Positions 33,938 to 45,070 of a stretch of 64,000 bases of DNA are shown here, one piece after another. The notes under the pieces are model-generated. The model was not told the origin of the DNA and ran no database searches. It saw only the letters and a program-made list of their open reading frames with translations. The stretch is from Eumeta japonica (lineage: Eukaryota > Arthropoda > Insecta > Lepidoptera > Psychidae): NCBI GenBank assembly GCA_005406025.1, contig BGZK01000094.1, positions 62,001-126,000 on the forward strand. The letters are read 5' to 3'. Every line of letters starts with the position of its first letter. The stretch's first letter is position 1. The translations under genes and the position numbers were made by a program.

Positions 33938-35090
33938 CTAAGCAAAAAATGCAGTAATATGTCTTTAATTCTGTTGTGTTTGGCTAGTTTTAACGCCATT
34001 AATTAGATAATATTTGTAAAAAATGAAGGTAAAAGCGGTATCCTGCTATTTTCTGTTTTTTTTTTGTTTTCATTAAAATAAGTGAATTTAACGTACAAAT
34101 TTGATACATTTGGAAATTTTATTGCATAAAAAGGAAAAATGCTATACAAGCGGCGAAAATAACTTTGTTGTGTGTATGGATCTAACGCAGTGTCGGTAAG
34201 AGTAGCACAAAACTGGTTCAAACGTTTTCAGTGCATTAACTTTGATGTCAAAGATGAACCTGTCTCTTGTTATCCTGTTATGGATGAAGTCGAAGCCATT
34301 TTGGAAAACCAAAGTAAAATTGTCATATTAAAATTTATGAGATAGCTGAATATCTTCAGATTGACCACAGAACAGTTTTAACACATTTGAAAAAAGCTGG
34401 ATATGCAAAAAAAACTCGATACTTAGGTCCCACACGAGCTCACTGTAAGAAATCTAATGAATCGTGTACTCATTTCGATACTCTATTGAAACGTAATGAA
34501 ACGGGATTGTTTTTGAAAAGATTGATCATTGGTGATGAAAAATGGGTTACCTAAGACAAGAGCGTGCGAAAAAGATTATGGTTCAGAGACAAGGAAGCTT
34601 CACAGACTAAAGCAAATCCCGGATTAAGTTGCAATAAGTTGATGCTGTAGTTATACGGTGGGATTGGAAGGGCATTGTTCATTATGAGCTTTTACCGTTG
34701 GACAAGACGATCAATTCGAATCTCTACTGCCAACAGCTAATGAGACTCAAGCAAGTAGTAGAGAAAAAGCGGCCAGATTGATCAAAAGAAAGGGTGTGTC
34801 TTTTTAATAATTTAACGCCAAACCACACACATCTTTAACCACTCAGCAAATAATTGAGAGAGTTTGGATGGGAAATATTTAAGTATTCATCATATAGCTC
34901 TGACCTTGCATCTTCAGATTTTTACCTATTTCGGTCTTTTTAGAATTGTTTATGCAGTATTTTCAACCCTATATTGAAACCTAATGAAACCGAACCGTTT
35001 TTGGAATATTGACCACTGGTGATGAAAAATGGATTACTTAAGACAAGAACGTGTAAAGGGTGCGAGACCCTTACATAGTTCATTAAATCT
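33938..35090 (+). pseudogene. mariner transposase relic D (same family as A, rearranged)
   Basis: The nucleotide sequence is clearly homologous to relic A in inverted orientation, from 'taagcaaaaaatgcag' at about 33938 through 'ggctagttttaacgcc' and 'aaaataagtgaatttaacg'. Readable protein blocks include VAQNWFKRFQC (about 34205), IGDEKWVT then TAA (34552-34554), and 'KPHTSLTTQQIIE' (about 34815-34853). At about 34970-35060 the element jumps back: the GDEKW block with flanking bases occurs a second time (TAA at 35039-35041), joined near where the C-terminal block should continue. So it is a chimera of at least two copies. Both GDEKW copies and relic A carry the same TAA stop. Dead. Confidence 0.85.
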
Positions 35091-35094
35091 CATT

Positions 35095-36385
35095 TAGAAA
35101 ATCTGCAGAATTCATATTGGAATTCATTGAGTTTAATAATTGTAATACGTCACCTGTGTATTCAAGGAAGAATAAATTCAAATCACATTCCACATTTACG
35201 TTAGGATGGGAAATTATTAGTTCATAACATGGTAAATCATAAACCAGAATGGTTAGTGCCCTTATAGTGCTGCTATTAGATGCACTTTAAAATATAAATG
35301 AGATCGCACTATAGAAATTTCATTCTCACGATTTCTGTCGTGAACCCCCACCGACATTTACACTTATACGATTTAGTTCGAGAATAACAAAGCCTGATGA
35401 AGTATTTTTGATTAGTGATAATAGTTAATAACACAATGTATTATAAGTGTATAGATAACAAAGGAATAACTAAACTTTGGCTATGGAATATCTGCACACC
35501 GACTGTTTTTAGCTCATATCTTTCAAACCATACGCAGATTACATATCGACTCTTTATCATTTGTACATAAGTCCAATACGGACTACCCATATGTCGCCAA
35601 TATTCTCTCTTATGTTCTTTGTATAACGTCTAAATTTCACGGCTTGGGTTTTGATAACTATATTTTTTGTAATTGATTTTTGTTAGTATATTGTGCTAAA
35701 AAATCTTGCAAATACTGTTCGATTGTGTTTACAGTATTTTGTTTTTATTATATAACTATTTTAATATGGCGATCAAATATTTTTCAATAAGTAAATTACT
35801 TGATTTTAAATTTAAAAATAAGAAAATCTTTTAAATGAAAAAGGTTTTTGAAAAGGCTTCCATACTAAATTTGCGTCAGAGTTAAGGTTGAAAAGCTTTT
35901 GTTGTCGTATTGAAAAATGCGTAAGCGCCTTTGGGATCACCGCAGAGCAGAAACGATAGGCACTTTTGTACATAATAAGGTCCCTAAACGCGGCGACCTG
36001 TTGCAGACGCTCTCCATATCATTACCAAATTTCTAATTTAATATACTTATAAGACAAACTATGTAAATATAAATAAACATATTCATTAAAATGTGAGTAC
36101 AATTTCTTTTTTTATAAGTACGTCCACGATTATACATAAAGATATTTTCACGCAAAAAATATTAAGTTGGCGTAGCGATACTGATCACCCTAATTTTTTC
36201 TTGGATAACGTGATTGCTCATCAAATTAAAAAAATACTATTTCAATGAGTAAACCTATATTTGTTTTTTTAAATTCTAAATCAAATACAATAAACTGTCA
36301 TATGTATAGAGAGAGAAAGGACTGGGGCTTATATTGTAAAAATAAGCCTGCCAAGAAATGTAAGAGATATTAAATGTGGAAGTCG
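35095..36385. other. AT-rich intergenic sequence
   Basis: I see no coding or RNA gene. A GC-balanced bit at 35920-36010 ('gcgcctttgggatcaccgc') has no recognisable identity. Confidence 0.35.
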
Positions 36386-36389
36386 TAGT

Positions 36390-36800
36390 ATTTTACTATG
36401 ACATACCGGTGCCCCTACGGACATGCCTCTGACCTCAGAACAGATCGAGGAGAAAACATACAGCAGGTAGGCTGTGATTAAATGCTGGCGTCGCTGTCAC
36501 CAGAATGTGGGCGTTGTCAGGAGCGCGAGCTCCTATCACTATAAAATTAACTGTTGCTCCTCTAAGGGGATGCTTTGGGCCTGGTGAGTCTCAGTTAGGA
36601 GGCATCCTTCGTTTACAATATGGTTCGACGCTAGTTTCCATGCACTGTTTCTATCCTCATGGAGATCCTTTTTTACATCGCTGTCAAGACATGAAAAAAT
36701 ATGAGAACGTGATCATGGTTCCAACAGATGGACGACGAGAAGAACACCTTTAGTAGGTAATAATCCAACTTAACTCGGTGAGCCGTTTTCAACTGCCGGA
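36390..36800 (+). repeat. Transposon-like fragment with short open frame
   Basis: GC-balanced sequence with an 82-codon plus-strand frame lacking an ancestral-looking domain. Phrases such as 'ggcctggtgagtctcag', 'gttccaacagatggacgacg' and 'gccggatacccacatgg' resemble the 3' region of a lepidopteran LINE family as I remember it, but I cannot confirm this. I treat it as an interspersed repeat fragment. Confidence 0.3.
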
Positions 36801-37839
36801 TACCCACATGGGTCATCGTTAATAAAAAGAGGTAAAATAACGTAAAAAAAACTTTTAAAATGCTCTAAAGATGTCATTAATTAAAAAATAGAATGTAAAC
36901 TTATTTTCTATAGAATATTCAATATAAAATTAAAAATAATATTTTAGTACTTTTCAACAATTGCGTTTCAATAAAAATATGAATATATTTAAAAATACAT
37001 TTGGTTATTGATTATGAGGACTTTCCCAATACATAATAAATTATAATTCCCGTAGATCTTCAAACACATGTGAAGTTACAGACTTGTACTGGGCCCGTAT
37101 GTGGGCTCTATGCGACTTTGATTCGTTTAATGCAGATCCGTATTCGAAAGCAGGAGTTTTTTTGCACAAGAAACTTCTGCTGTTTGTCTATCTATTAATC
37201 TATACAATGCATGACATACATGATAATGTAATAAAACCGTGCAAATCTGTTTGTCTTTAAATTTGGGCCTATTTAATAACGTATAATTATGATTTTAATG
37301 AATCTCATAATTTCACGAGCAATTTAATTTAAAAATTACATTCGATTAAAATGCTGATAAAAATAAATTAAGATTATACAAATATGTAAACCTAGGTTAT
37401 TATTCAAAATATATTTAAAACTTCAAAATGACTTAAAAATTAAAATTGCTAGGAAATACAAGATATATAACAAGTAACTAAAGACTGCGATATTTTTAAA
37501 TAAATTAGTGTGCTGGAAAGGATATGGAAAATGCCTTTAAAGATATAAAATTACTTTATAAACATACCAAAACAAAAGGTAACCAAATTTATAACTGAAA
37601 CTTTACAATGGATGTCGATTGGCCATATTCAGAATTAGGTATCTTATATATTTAAGTGCATTATGTTATTCTTAGTATTTTCTTAATCACACTACTATTA
37701 CTTTTGGTTTTTACAACTTTTGGTCTATTTTTACTTTATACATTATACAATGATTTATTATTTTTTATTATGCATTATACTATTATTTTTAGTAACTACG
37801 TAGTATTTATTGACATACATTTACAAAATTTTCTTGTGA

Positions 37840-38290
37840 CCCGCTGTTACAAAGCTACGGTACGTAAAAATATGCAACACGGCGGAACGTTACGGAGCGG
37901 ATACCAATTCTATCAACAACCCATAAACCGCAACCTTTCTTTGTCTCGCTTTCTAATGCAACCGCCGCGGCGAGAGAGATAGAAATCTACAACTTTAATG
38001 GTACGTTTCGCGAGAAAAAAAATATATCAGTCGGCATTCGCGTCCGTAGATACGGGAGTGGTTCTCGTAGACGGAAACGGAACTGCGTGACTTGAACTGC
38101 AGCAGCGCGCTCTCGGACTACTTGTTGAACGTGAGTAGGCCTACCATTTACATACTCGATGACGTCATATCGCCATCAGCACCTGCCGCTGCTGGTCGCG
38201 CGGAGGACCGTTTGCATTTGGCCGGGTTACGATGCCTCTGTAACATGATGCAGAATCGGTCCTAACTTCACTTAGGTTCAATCAAAGTAA
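37840..38290 (+). promoter_or_regulatory. GC-rich island with GAGA, Inr and splice-donor motifs
   Basis: Composition changes abruptly at about 37840. The island has CCATAAA (37920-37926), GAGAGAG (37972-37978), an Inr-like ATCAGTC with A at 38029, GCCAT (38172-38176) and a strong donor GTGAGT at 38131. The order GAGA site, Inr about 55 bases on, then a donor about 100 bases later, is what the first exon of a spliced non-coding transcript would show. There is no start-site evidence, and a canonical DPE is not at the right distance. Confidence 0.35.
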
Positions 38291-39060
38291 CCTGTTACTT
38301 CTAGTGGGGGGATTTATTCAATTACGCTATTCATTCGATAACATTTTTGACTGTCGTTATGAAGTTAGTGAAGATAGTAAATTAATAGGCAATGATTATA
38401 AGTCCCATTTTCTGAGTAGGTGTAAGTATATATTTTCTTACAATAACGTAACGAATATAAATTTGGTTTTTGTTTCAGCGCTATAAATAAAAATATACAT
38501 GAATGGACTTTTGTCTGCCCTTGCTGCCTTTCAAAGTATATTCAATTAAGTGCAATAATGTCACTTGTTATACTATATATTATTTATTACAATTAACAAA
38601 ATACACAATGTTAGCTGTGGTCGTTCGTCTAATTTGGTGACTATACAAATGAAGTATTTATTTTTCGTGACTGCATTAAACAATTCAAACAGCGCCATCT
38701 AACCGTTTCAGTTGAATTAATTGTGTATCAGAAGAAAAGTCAACGAAGTGCAGCCGAGGATTAGTATTAAATGAATATGATATAATGTTAACAGTCATTA
38801 TGTACGAGAAGCTAAGTTGCTTTTAAAGGAATACAAATTTAAATTACAATTTAAAATGTTCAATTTAGTATTAGTTAATACACTAATTTACAACTTTTCA
38901 TACGTCTCTCAGTTTTCAAAATAAAAATTATTTAAATCTTCAAAGTGATATGTTAATTTTGATACTTCAAGGTTATGCAATTTTAAAACAGTGTCTTCAA
39001 CGAAACTATGTAATGGAAATTTAACTAACAAATAATTAAGTGTATCATAATTGCTTTGTC
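38290..39060. other. AT-rich intergenic sequence
   Basis: No gene or repeat recognised. Confidence 0.35.
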
Positions 39061-39089
39061 GTATAAGCCCCAGTCTAGTTTTATATTTA

Positions 39090-39330
39090 GGGCCTAGGAC
39101 GTTAAATCCTCCACGCTGGCTGAGTGCAGGTCAAAGGCTTATGATGAAAGACATCACCGACGCATTCAATTAACGTGTTCTTTAAAGCATGGATAGAATG
39201 GCATAATTTAATTCCAGTTGAAAACTCATTGATCTCTTCTCCATGGTCAGGATAGAATCAAGTACTTTCTGGTTCAAAGGCGACTCTTAACAATTTCTCT
39301 TACCAATTTAAACACCACAGCTCTGTTGTA
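39090..39330. repeat. Interspersed repeat, copy 3
   Basis: 'gaaaactcattgatc', 'ccatggtcaggata' and 'tctggttcaaaggcgac' follow the same order as in 10905-11345 ('aaaactcattgg', 'catgatcaggatata', 'gttcaaaggcaacgc'). So this is another diverged copy of that repeat. Confidence 0.45.
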
Positions 39331-40059
39331 CTTGGCTACTTTAAAAATAATTTGTTAAATTTATAAAAATAGCAAAAGGAAATGTTTTAAGTTATTTTTT
39401 TAAGAACTAGTTTAATAGCAAAGTAAAATCACCTTGTGAAAAATTACTTAAACCTAAGAATTTTTTTTGTAGTACAATAGAATAAAAAAAAACATGAAAG
39501 ACGACAATTTGCAAAGGACACTAAATTTGGAGAATCTTGGCGGAATAGATTTCAACTTTTATAATTTAATGGTCAGCATGATCACACCAGTTTTATGTTT
39601 TACAGTTTTATAGTCACAACAGCTTTCTTGCTTATATGAGTATTTAATTTATTTACCGAGCACTCCCGTACAATTTATTACTCCCGAGTACACATATTTA
39701 ATTCCTCAAATAAATTATTCTATATCGTTCATATCGAGTCCACTACAAACTTGGATCGGATTTCAAACTGAATGTCGGTTGCGGTCTAGATTTCCTGTTT
39801 TCTTTAATGGGTATTTTTTGTATAAAATGGAACGATAAAAAAATTACTCAATTAATTTTTGCCCTCGTAGCGAACATTGCTCGAAATTAAATGTTTGGGA
39901 AAAGTAGCAAGTTCGTTAAAAATCATAAACATAATTATTGCAACCAAAAAATATCTAATGGTTTACGAGGAATAATCGACTAAGTACTATCGATTTATAT
40001 AGATCGACCATTTCGTCTAATAATATTATTACAATTTAATACTCTTTTTTGCATTAAAA

Positions 40060-40390
40060 AAGACGTGTATAGTGATTTGTATACATAGCTAATGAATCCA
40101 GTTAGGTGGGTGGCGGTGCAACGCCCAGGCAATAAAGACGTCTGGATGGTCTAACTACTATCTTTGCAACTGAGAGCTTTAGCATAAAACGGGCCAACTT
40201 TGTCTGCATTTAATTGCCGGGGCTACCAGAGCTTAATCGTAAGTTCGGATTATAAGCTTCCAATAACAATTTATGTTACCATCGTTTTATTTGATATGCA
40301 AATTAATGAGATAACGTGTGTATTCGATTATGTTATCATTTAATATTACTTGAAATGCCATAAAATGTCTTTATTTATGGCCGTGAAAGT
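40060..40390. promoter_or_regulatory. Second TTTAT-site cluster (candidate iab enhancer)
   Basis: A GC-balanced patch has six TTTAT-type matches in 260 bp: CAATAAA 40130-40136, GCATAAA 40182-40188, TTTATGT 40270-40276, TTTATTT 40286-40292, CCATAAA 40358-40364 and TTTATGG 40374-40380 (followed by CC, giving an ATGGC-like overlap). It also has a POU-type ATGCAAAT next to TAAT (about 40296-40306). Resemblance to the intronic 3.8-4.6 kb cluster suggests posterior-Hox or Caudal input. Inference. Confidence 0.38.
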
Positions 40391-40689
40391 TTTCTTTTTT
40401 ATATTAACTAAGTCATTAATTATCCAGAAAAACTTAACTATTGTCAGATTCCAGTCTCATCATTCAGATTACTTGGCACTCTACCAAGTTCTCAGCATAA
40501 TATATGAACATGAAATATAGTATGGTACTTTGTTTGTCATTTTATGAGTAATATGTGGAAAAAATATCCTTATATAGTAGTTTCAGAATATTTTTTTTTT
40601 ACGCGAGGAGACTAAATGAATTCATTTTGTAGACTACATTTTGTATGTTCTTTAATGGAACATCAGCAAGTAATAGCAGGGCATAAAAC

Positions 40690-41060
40690 TTTATTAACAA
40701 CATTTATATATAACTATCTTATGCCCGCGACTCCGCCCGCGTGCGCATACAACTAATTCTTTCTTTTGTATCGATCTATAGCATTATAAGCCATGATTCT
40801 GTACTCGGCCGCTTTATCGATTCTATACCAAAAGAACCCGTATTGTTTCACTGAAAATACACGTAATGGCGCAATTTCTTTATTATGAAACGGTTCTACT
40901 TTCACTTTTAATCCTGATCCCGGTCCTGCTCGTGATTTTGATTCCGAACTGATGTTGACCTTAAGTCTCTCATTAGTGTTACTAATAACCAAATGGCATA
41001 AGTAAAGAATTGGTTCTATGATCACGCACGCGAAGCGGTGACTAAAAATTGGCATCTCTA
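40690..41060 (-). repeat. Interspersed repeat with degenerate GAATC-type array
   Basis: It starts with 'atgcccgcgactccgcccg' (about 40722-40740), a phrase I associate with abundant lepidopteran LINE/SINE tails. It continues to a CT-rich run (about 40895-40960: 'aatcctgatcccggtcctg', 'gattttgattccgaac'), which on the minus strand is a degenerate 'gaatcaaaatcacgag...caggatc' array. The same style of array occurs at 55.26 and 63.5-64.0 kb. The 100-codon minus frame is not protein-like. Confidence 0.45.
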
Positions 41061-41386
41061 TAAATTAAAGCCAATATGTTATTCACATGTAGGTATAAGC
41101 TACATTATTTCAAAGTTTTAGCAAATTTTATTCAGCTATTAAAGAATGATTGAGCATCAAACATCCATACCTATAAACAAAAACTTACACATTTGTAATA
41201 TTAGTAGAAAATTGTCTACTTATTCTTACATAAAAGAATAAATAAACATTACATAATAAAAATCAGAAAGAATATTTTTGTTATTTACTTAAATTTATAG
41301 CCACTACGTGGATCCGTTGCAAGCATAGAATATATTAAATATTATTTTTTCACCTAACTCATAAATTAAGCTTAAGTTAGGATTTA

Positions 41387-41710
41387 TTAACTACCTCCCC
41401 AAAAAACCGGCTTTTTTTGTAAATTTGGTTTGATAAATAAAATGAAAATTTCAGTTATTTTCTTTTTATAAATAGATTCACCATAAGTACAGTAATCCAT
41501 AGGTAAAGCCATCGAAGAACTTAAATGTGGCACACTCTGTTTATTTATCTTCACGAAGAGGCTATCTCTTTTAACGTATTTGTCCCTCGCGGGTGTCGAG
41601 CGTTTCTTCGAATTACCATAACAAGGGACCTCTGTCCCAATAACGTCACGGGCGTCACCCATTATGCGCACGTCGCAGTTAAGTGACGCACTTGGGCTAT
41701 TTTTGTGCAA
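41387..41710 (-). other. Unrecognised 107-codon open frame, possible repeat-derived
   Basis: The minus-strand frame is open for 107 codons with a more protein-like middle (GDARDVIGTEVPCYGNSK; then 'ARDKYVKRDSLFVKINK'; then 'PHLSSSMALPMDY') than other frames nearby, and GC-balanced sequence at 41570-41700. I do not recognise the family and see no splice sites, signal peptide or membrane segment. It may be a fragment of a repeat or a decayed gene. The C-terminal third reads like AT-rich noise. Confidence 0.25.
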
Positions 41711-44700
41711 TCAGAGGATAAGTATAAGTTATTACTTAAGCATGCTATACGTAAAAAGATGCTCTGAAAGAAAAACATAACAAATTATTGAGGTTTGACC
41801 TTTTCATTTTTAAAATTTTCAATGTAAGGATAACAAATAAAATACACTTTACTTAAAAAAGAAGAAGATCTAAACAGATCAATAATGAATAATTAATCAC
41901 TATTAAATTTGCATAAGTTCGTTTTAAAATATATAATTAGGTAGTAAACAAAAGATTTTCTCGTAATTTATCCTCGTGCCCGGTCTTAATCGTTATTTCT
42001 GATTTAAGGGTATATCACACCCTAACTTTTCAAAACATTCAGGAAACTTCAGGAAAAGGTACTTACCACAAATCCAGTTTCGAGGTTTCTTATTGTCTAT
42101 ACCGCGTACTACCGGTCAACTTAAACGCACATATTTACCGATTCTATGCCGTAGTCATCAAAATTTTGAACATCAAATAAAAAATGTTATAACATTATTT
42201 GTATTTTATTTGAAATAAACTTATTCCGTTACACTGAATAAATGTTGATATAAACAACACAAATAAACAAAGGCCGAAAATATAGCAATACATATCACTG
42301 CAACATAAAGTACCTACCTACAGTGGAATTTGGAAAGTAGGTCGTATTCCAAACACTTTGCTATTGTCACGAGCCGGCACGGGGTGGAGCTATTTTCATG
42401 CAGATGAACCCAATAACTTGTCTTTGATGTTTGTTAGTCATTATTTTTGTTTCTCTCATTTGAATGGAAAGCTCGTTCGGATCTTAGTTCGTGAGCGACT
42501 CGATACCAAAACGTTGCTTTTTCGTCGTATTTCAAAGTAAAGTGGATAATGTAAAATAAGTTCCGTATAATGTAGGTATTCGGTGCATATTATATAGTGT
42601 TGTGATTTTTTAAACGAGGTAAGGTTGTTGTCTATTTGAGTAAAGTTATGTTATGCCTTATATCATTTTCGTTATTAACATGTTGCAATATTGTTCCATT
42701 GCAGTATATTAATAATATTAACCAACGCTTGTAATTTTACCCAATGGCCAAATTCTGTATACGATAATTAGTAGACAGAATATATGATTTTATGTCGGTT
42801 TCGAGATTTATTTAGAGATTTCTTTTATAGGTAATTTTGGAGACCTTAAGGATATATTGTCAAAACCCTAATTGTTTATGTAGTTATTAGTTTTAATTTC
42901 ATATAATAAGAGGTTTTAAAACATTTGAGTAAATGCATATCAAGTATATCTTGTTGAATAAAATTGCACTGACGATCATATTTCAGCAAACTCTATATTG
43001 TATAAAATAATTCCCTACTAATATTTCATCAATAAACAGTCTATATATCAAAGTTACTTTTATTTAAAAAAATATAAATACTTATCTTAATTTTCTTGTG
43101 ATTAGTGAGAACTAATCTACGTTTATCTATCTATATTAATATATCTGTTTAAAAAATACATTCACATATATGTTAGGTGTTAAAATATAAATGTGAATAA
43201 TACGCCTTAAACAGGATCTCCACTACAAGATTCATAACACTAATGATAAACTTTCTTGTAATTAATTACTTAATAACTTAATATCTGCCAAGTTATTCAA
43301 ATATTAGTTATCTAACATTCAAAATAGTCAAAGAAGAATAGTGATTTTTCAGTAAGTTGCATTGAGGCCAATGAAATAATATTTATTTATTTATTATAAC
43401 ACCGCTCTTTACTTATACAATATTTACAATGTGTAAAATATAATGTGTAATAACGAATTGAATTAAACTGCCAGAAAATATAATTTAATGAAACATTAAA
43501 ACACTCTTGAGATTACTTCTAAATTGTAGACAAAATATAATATAACACGAAATTAAAAATTGTAAATTAAAAAACAACGTCCAGTACCTAACTATCAAAC
43601 AAAATAAGAGTTATTACTTTTAAATTAAATTAGACCTTTACAATATTTAATTCCTCACCACCCTCTTCAGCCCACTAACAGATATTCTAAATATATCTAA
43701 CTTTCAGTGTTTTCGGTAATAACATTGGAAATTCTATACAACAGATCACGCGTAGACAAATGCGATTTCAACTTAAGTTCTACTAGGACTCTTGATGTCC
43801 TCAATCTAATGTTTGGCACTATGAAGTCGAGCATTACCACTAGATGAGGAACATCTAACCGTTCATTGATAAGATTTACTCCATAGCCATATCGTCAGAT
43901 ACTTTATTTTATCAGCTAAAGGATTACAGCTAGTGCCATATGCCTGTTTTAATCCATTATCTTGTTCCTAGTTTTGCTACAATATATTATACGGTATATT
44001 TAAATGCAAAAAAAAATTCTCTAAGGTCAATTTTTCATATAGAACACCTTACAGGTTTACTAAATGACACTAAAATATTCTACATATTTTGACAAGCGAT
44101 AATATTATGAGAATGTCAATAAAAATTGACATTGTGCAGGATTGTAAACTAGTATTCATTGGGTACGAAGTGCATACATAGTGGAAGAACGATAACAAGT
44201 TGCCAACAAACAGTGCTGAGCAAGTAGATATTACAAGAGGCAGTTTTATGCTATGCAGCAGTAATAGATATATCTTAGAACTAAAAAATATTATTAAATA
44301 AATTATTAAAGAAATAAAGTAAATTAGCGAAATTTTAGTTTCGTGAATTGTAAAATTAATAACAGATATGTGTTGTATATCTTATAAGTTTGCAAGTTTG
44401 GAATAAATCATCCAAAAATATTACTAGAGCATTATTTTTTAGAACATTTTCTCATCTTTTGTAGTGGAGAATTACGATTTTTTTAAAATCCTTAATCAAA
44501 AACAAACATTGACAACAATATAACATTTAACTGTATTTCTATTATGTTAGAATTTCCTCTCATATAACCCTTAAAGGAATGAGTTTTGGTGTCGGGTATT
44601 GAGCAGATTAGGTACAGAGAGGAAATTTTTTATAAGTTTAAAAGTTTTGTTTTTTTTTTTTGGACAAAAATGAAACCTTGATAATATTGTTCAATGGTTT

Positions 44701-44735
44701 ATTTATGGCAGTATTATAACAAAAATGCAGTGGCA
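41711..44735. other. AT-rich intergenic sequence
   Basis: I see no coding gene. 42300-42540 is somewhat GC-balanced with a 60-codon chance frame. The remainder is AT-rich, including low-complexity stretches at 43380-43640. Confidence 0.35.
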
Positions 44736-44739
44736 TGTT

Positions 44740-45070
44740 CTAATTATTCCTAGCGTTTTTCAAGATACTTCAGAAAACTTTTTGACTTCCCCAGAAATTA
44801 TTCAAGAACTTTCTATCATGGCTTTCTCTTTTTGACCCTTTTCTCTTTCGTCCATTCTTACTCTGTAGCTTTGTACGCGTTTTCAGCCTCCTTTAGCTTA
44901 TCTTACAAACCATACGTCCGTTGCACTCTGTAGTTCACTTGCAATACAGTTAATGTAGTCATGCTTTTTTAGTTTCAGCTCCTACTTTTCTTAGTTCGTA
45001 ATTCCATCTATTCATATTTTTCTTACTAGCATCTGTTAACTCTCTGCGCTCCATATGCTTTTTCGCGTTA
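44740..45070 (-). pseudogene. LINE fragment (same family as 58.1-59.3 kb)
   Basis: Blocks such as 'cagcctcctttagcttatctt', 'ttcagctcctacttttc' and 'cagaaaactttttgacttcc' occur in related form and the same relative orientation at 59040-59260 ('tagcctcttttagcttatc', 'agctcctatttttgtg', 'ccagaaaacttttgcc'). Because that locus is the upstream (5'-side) part of a minus-strand LINE, I infer this is a fragment of the same family. No readable catalytic block. Confidence 0.5.

Noticed and set aside
37656..37982. 108-codon hydrophobic protein
   Set aside because: First half is a Leu/Phe run from T-rich DNA, second half is the GC-rich island. The two parts have unrelated composition, so the frame is accidental.
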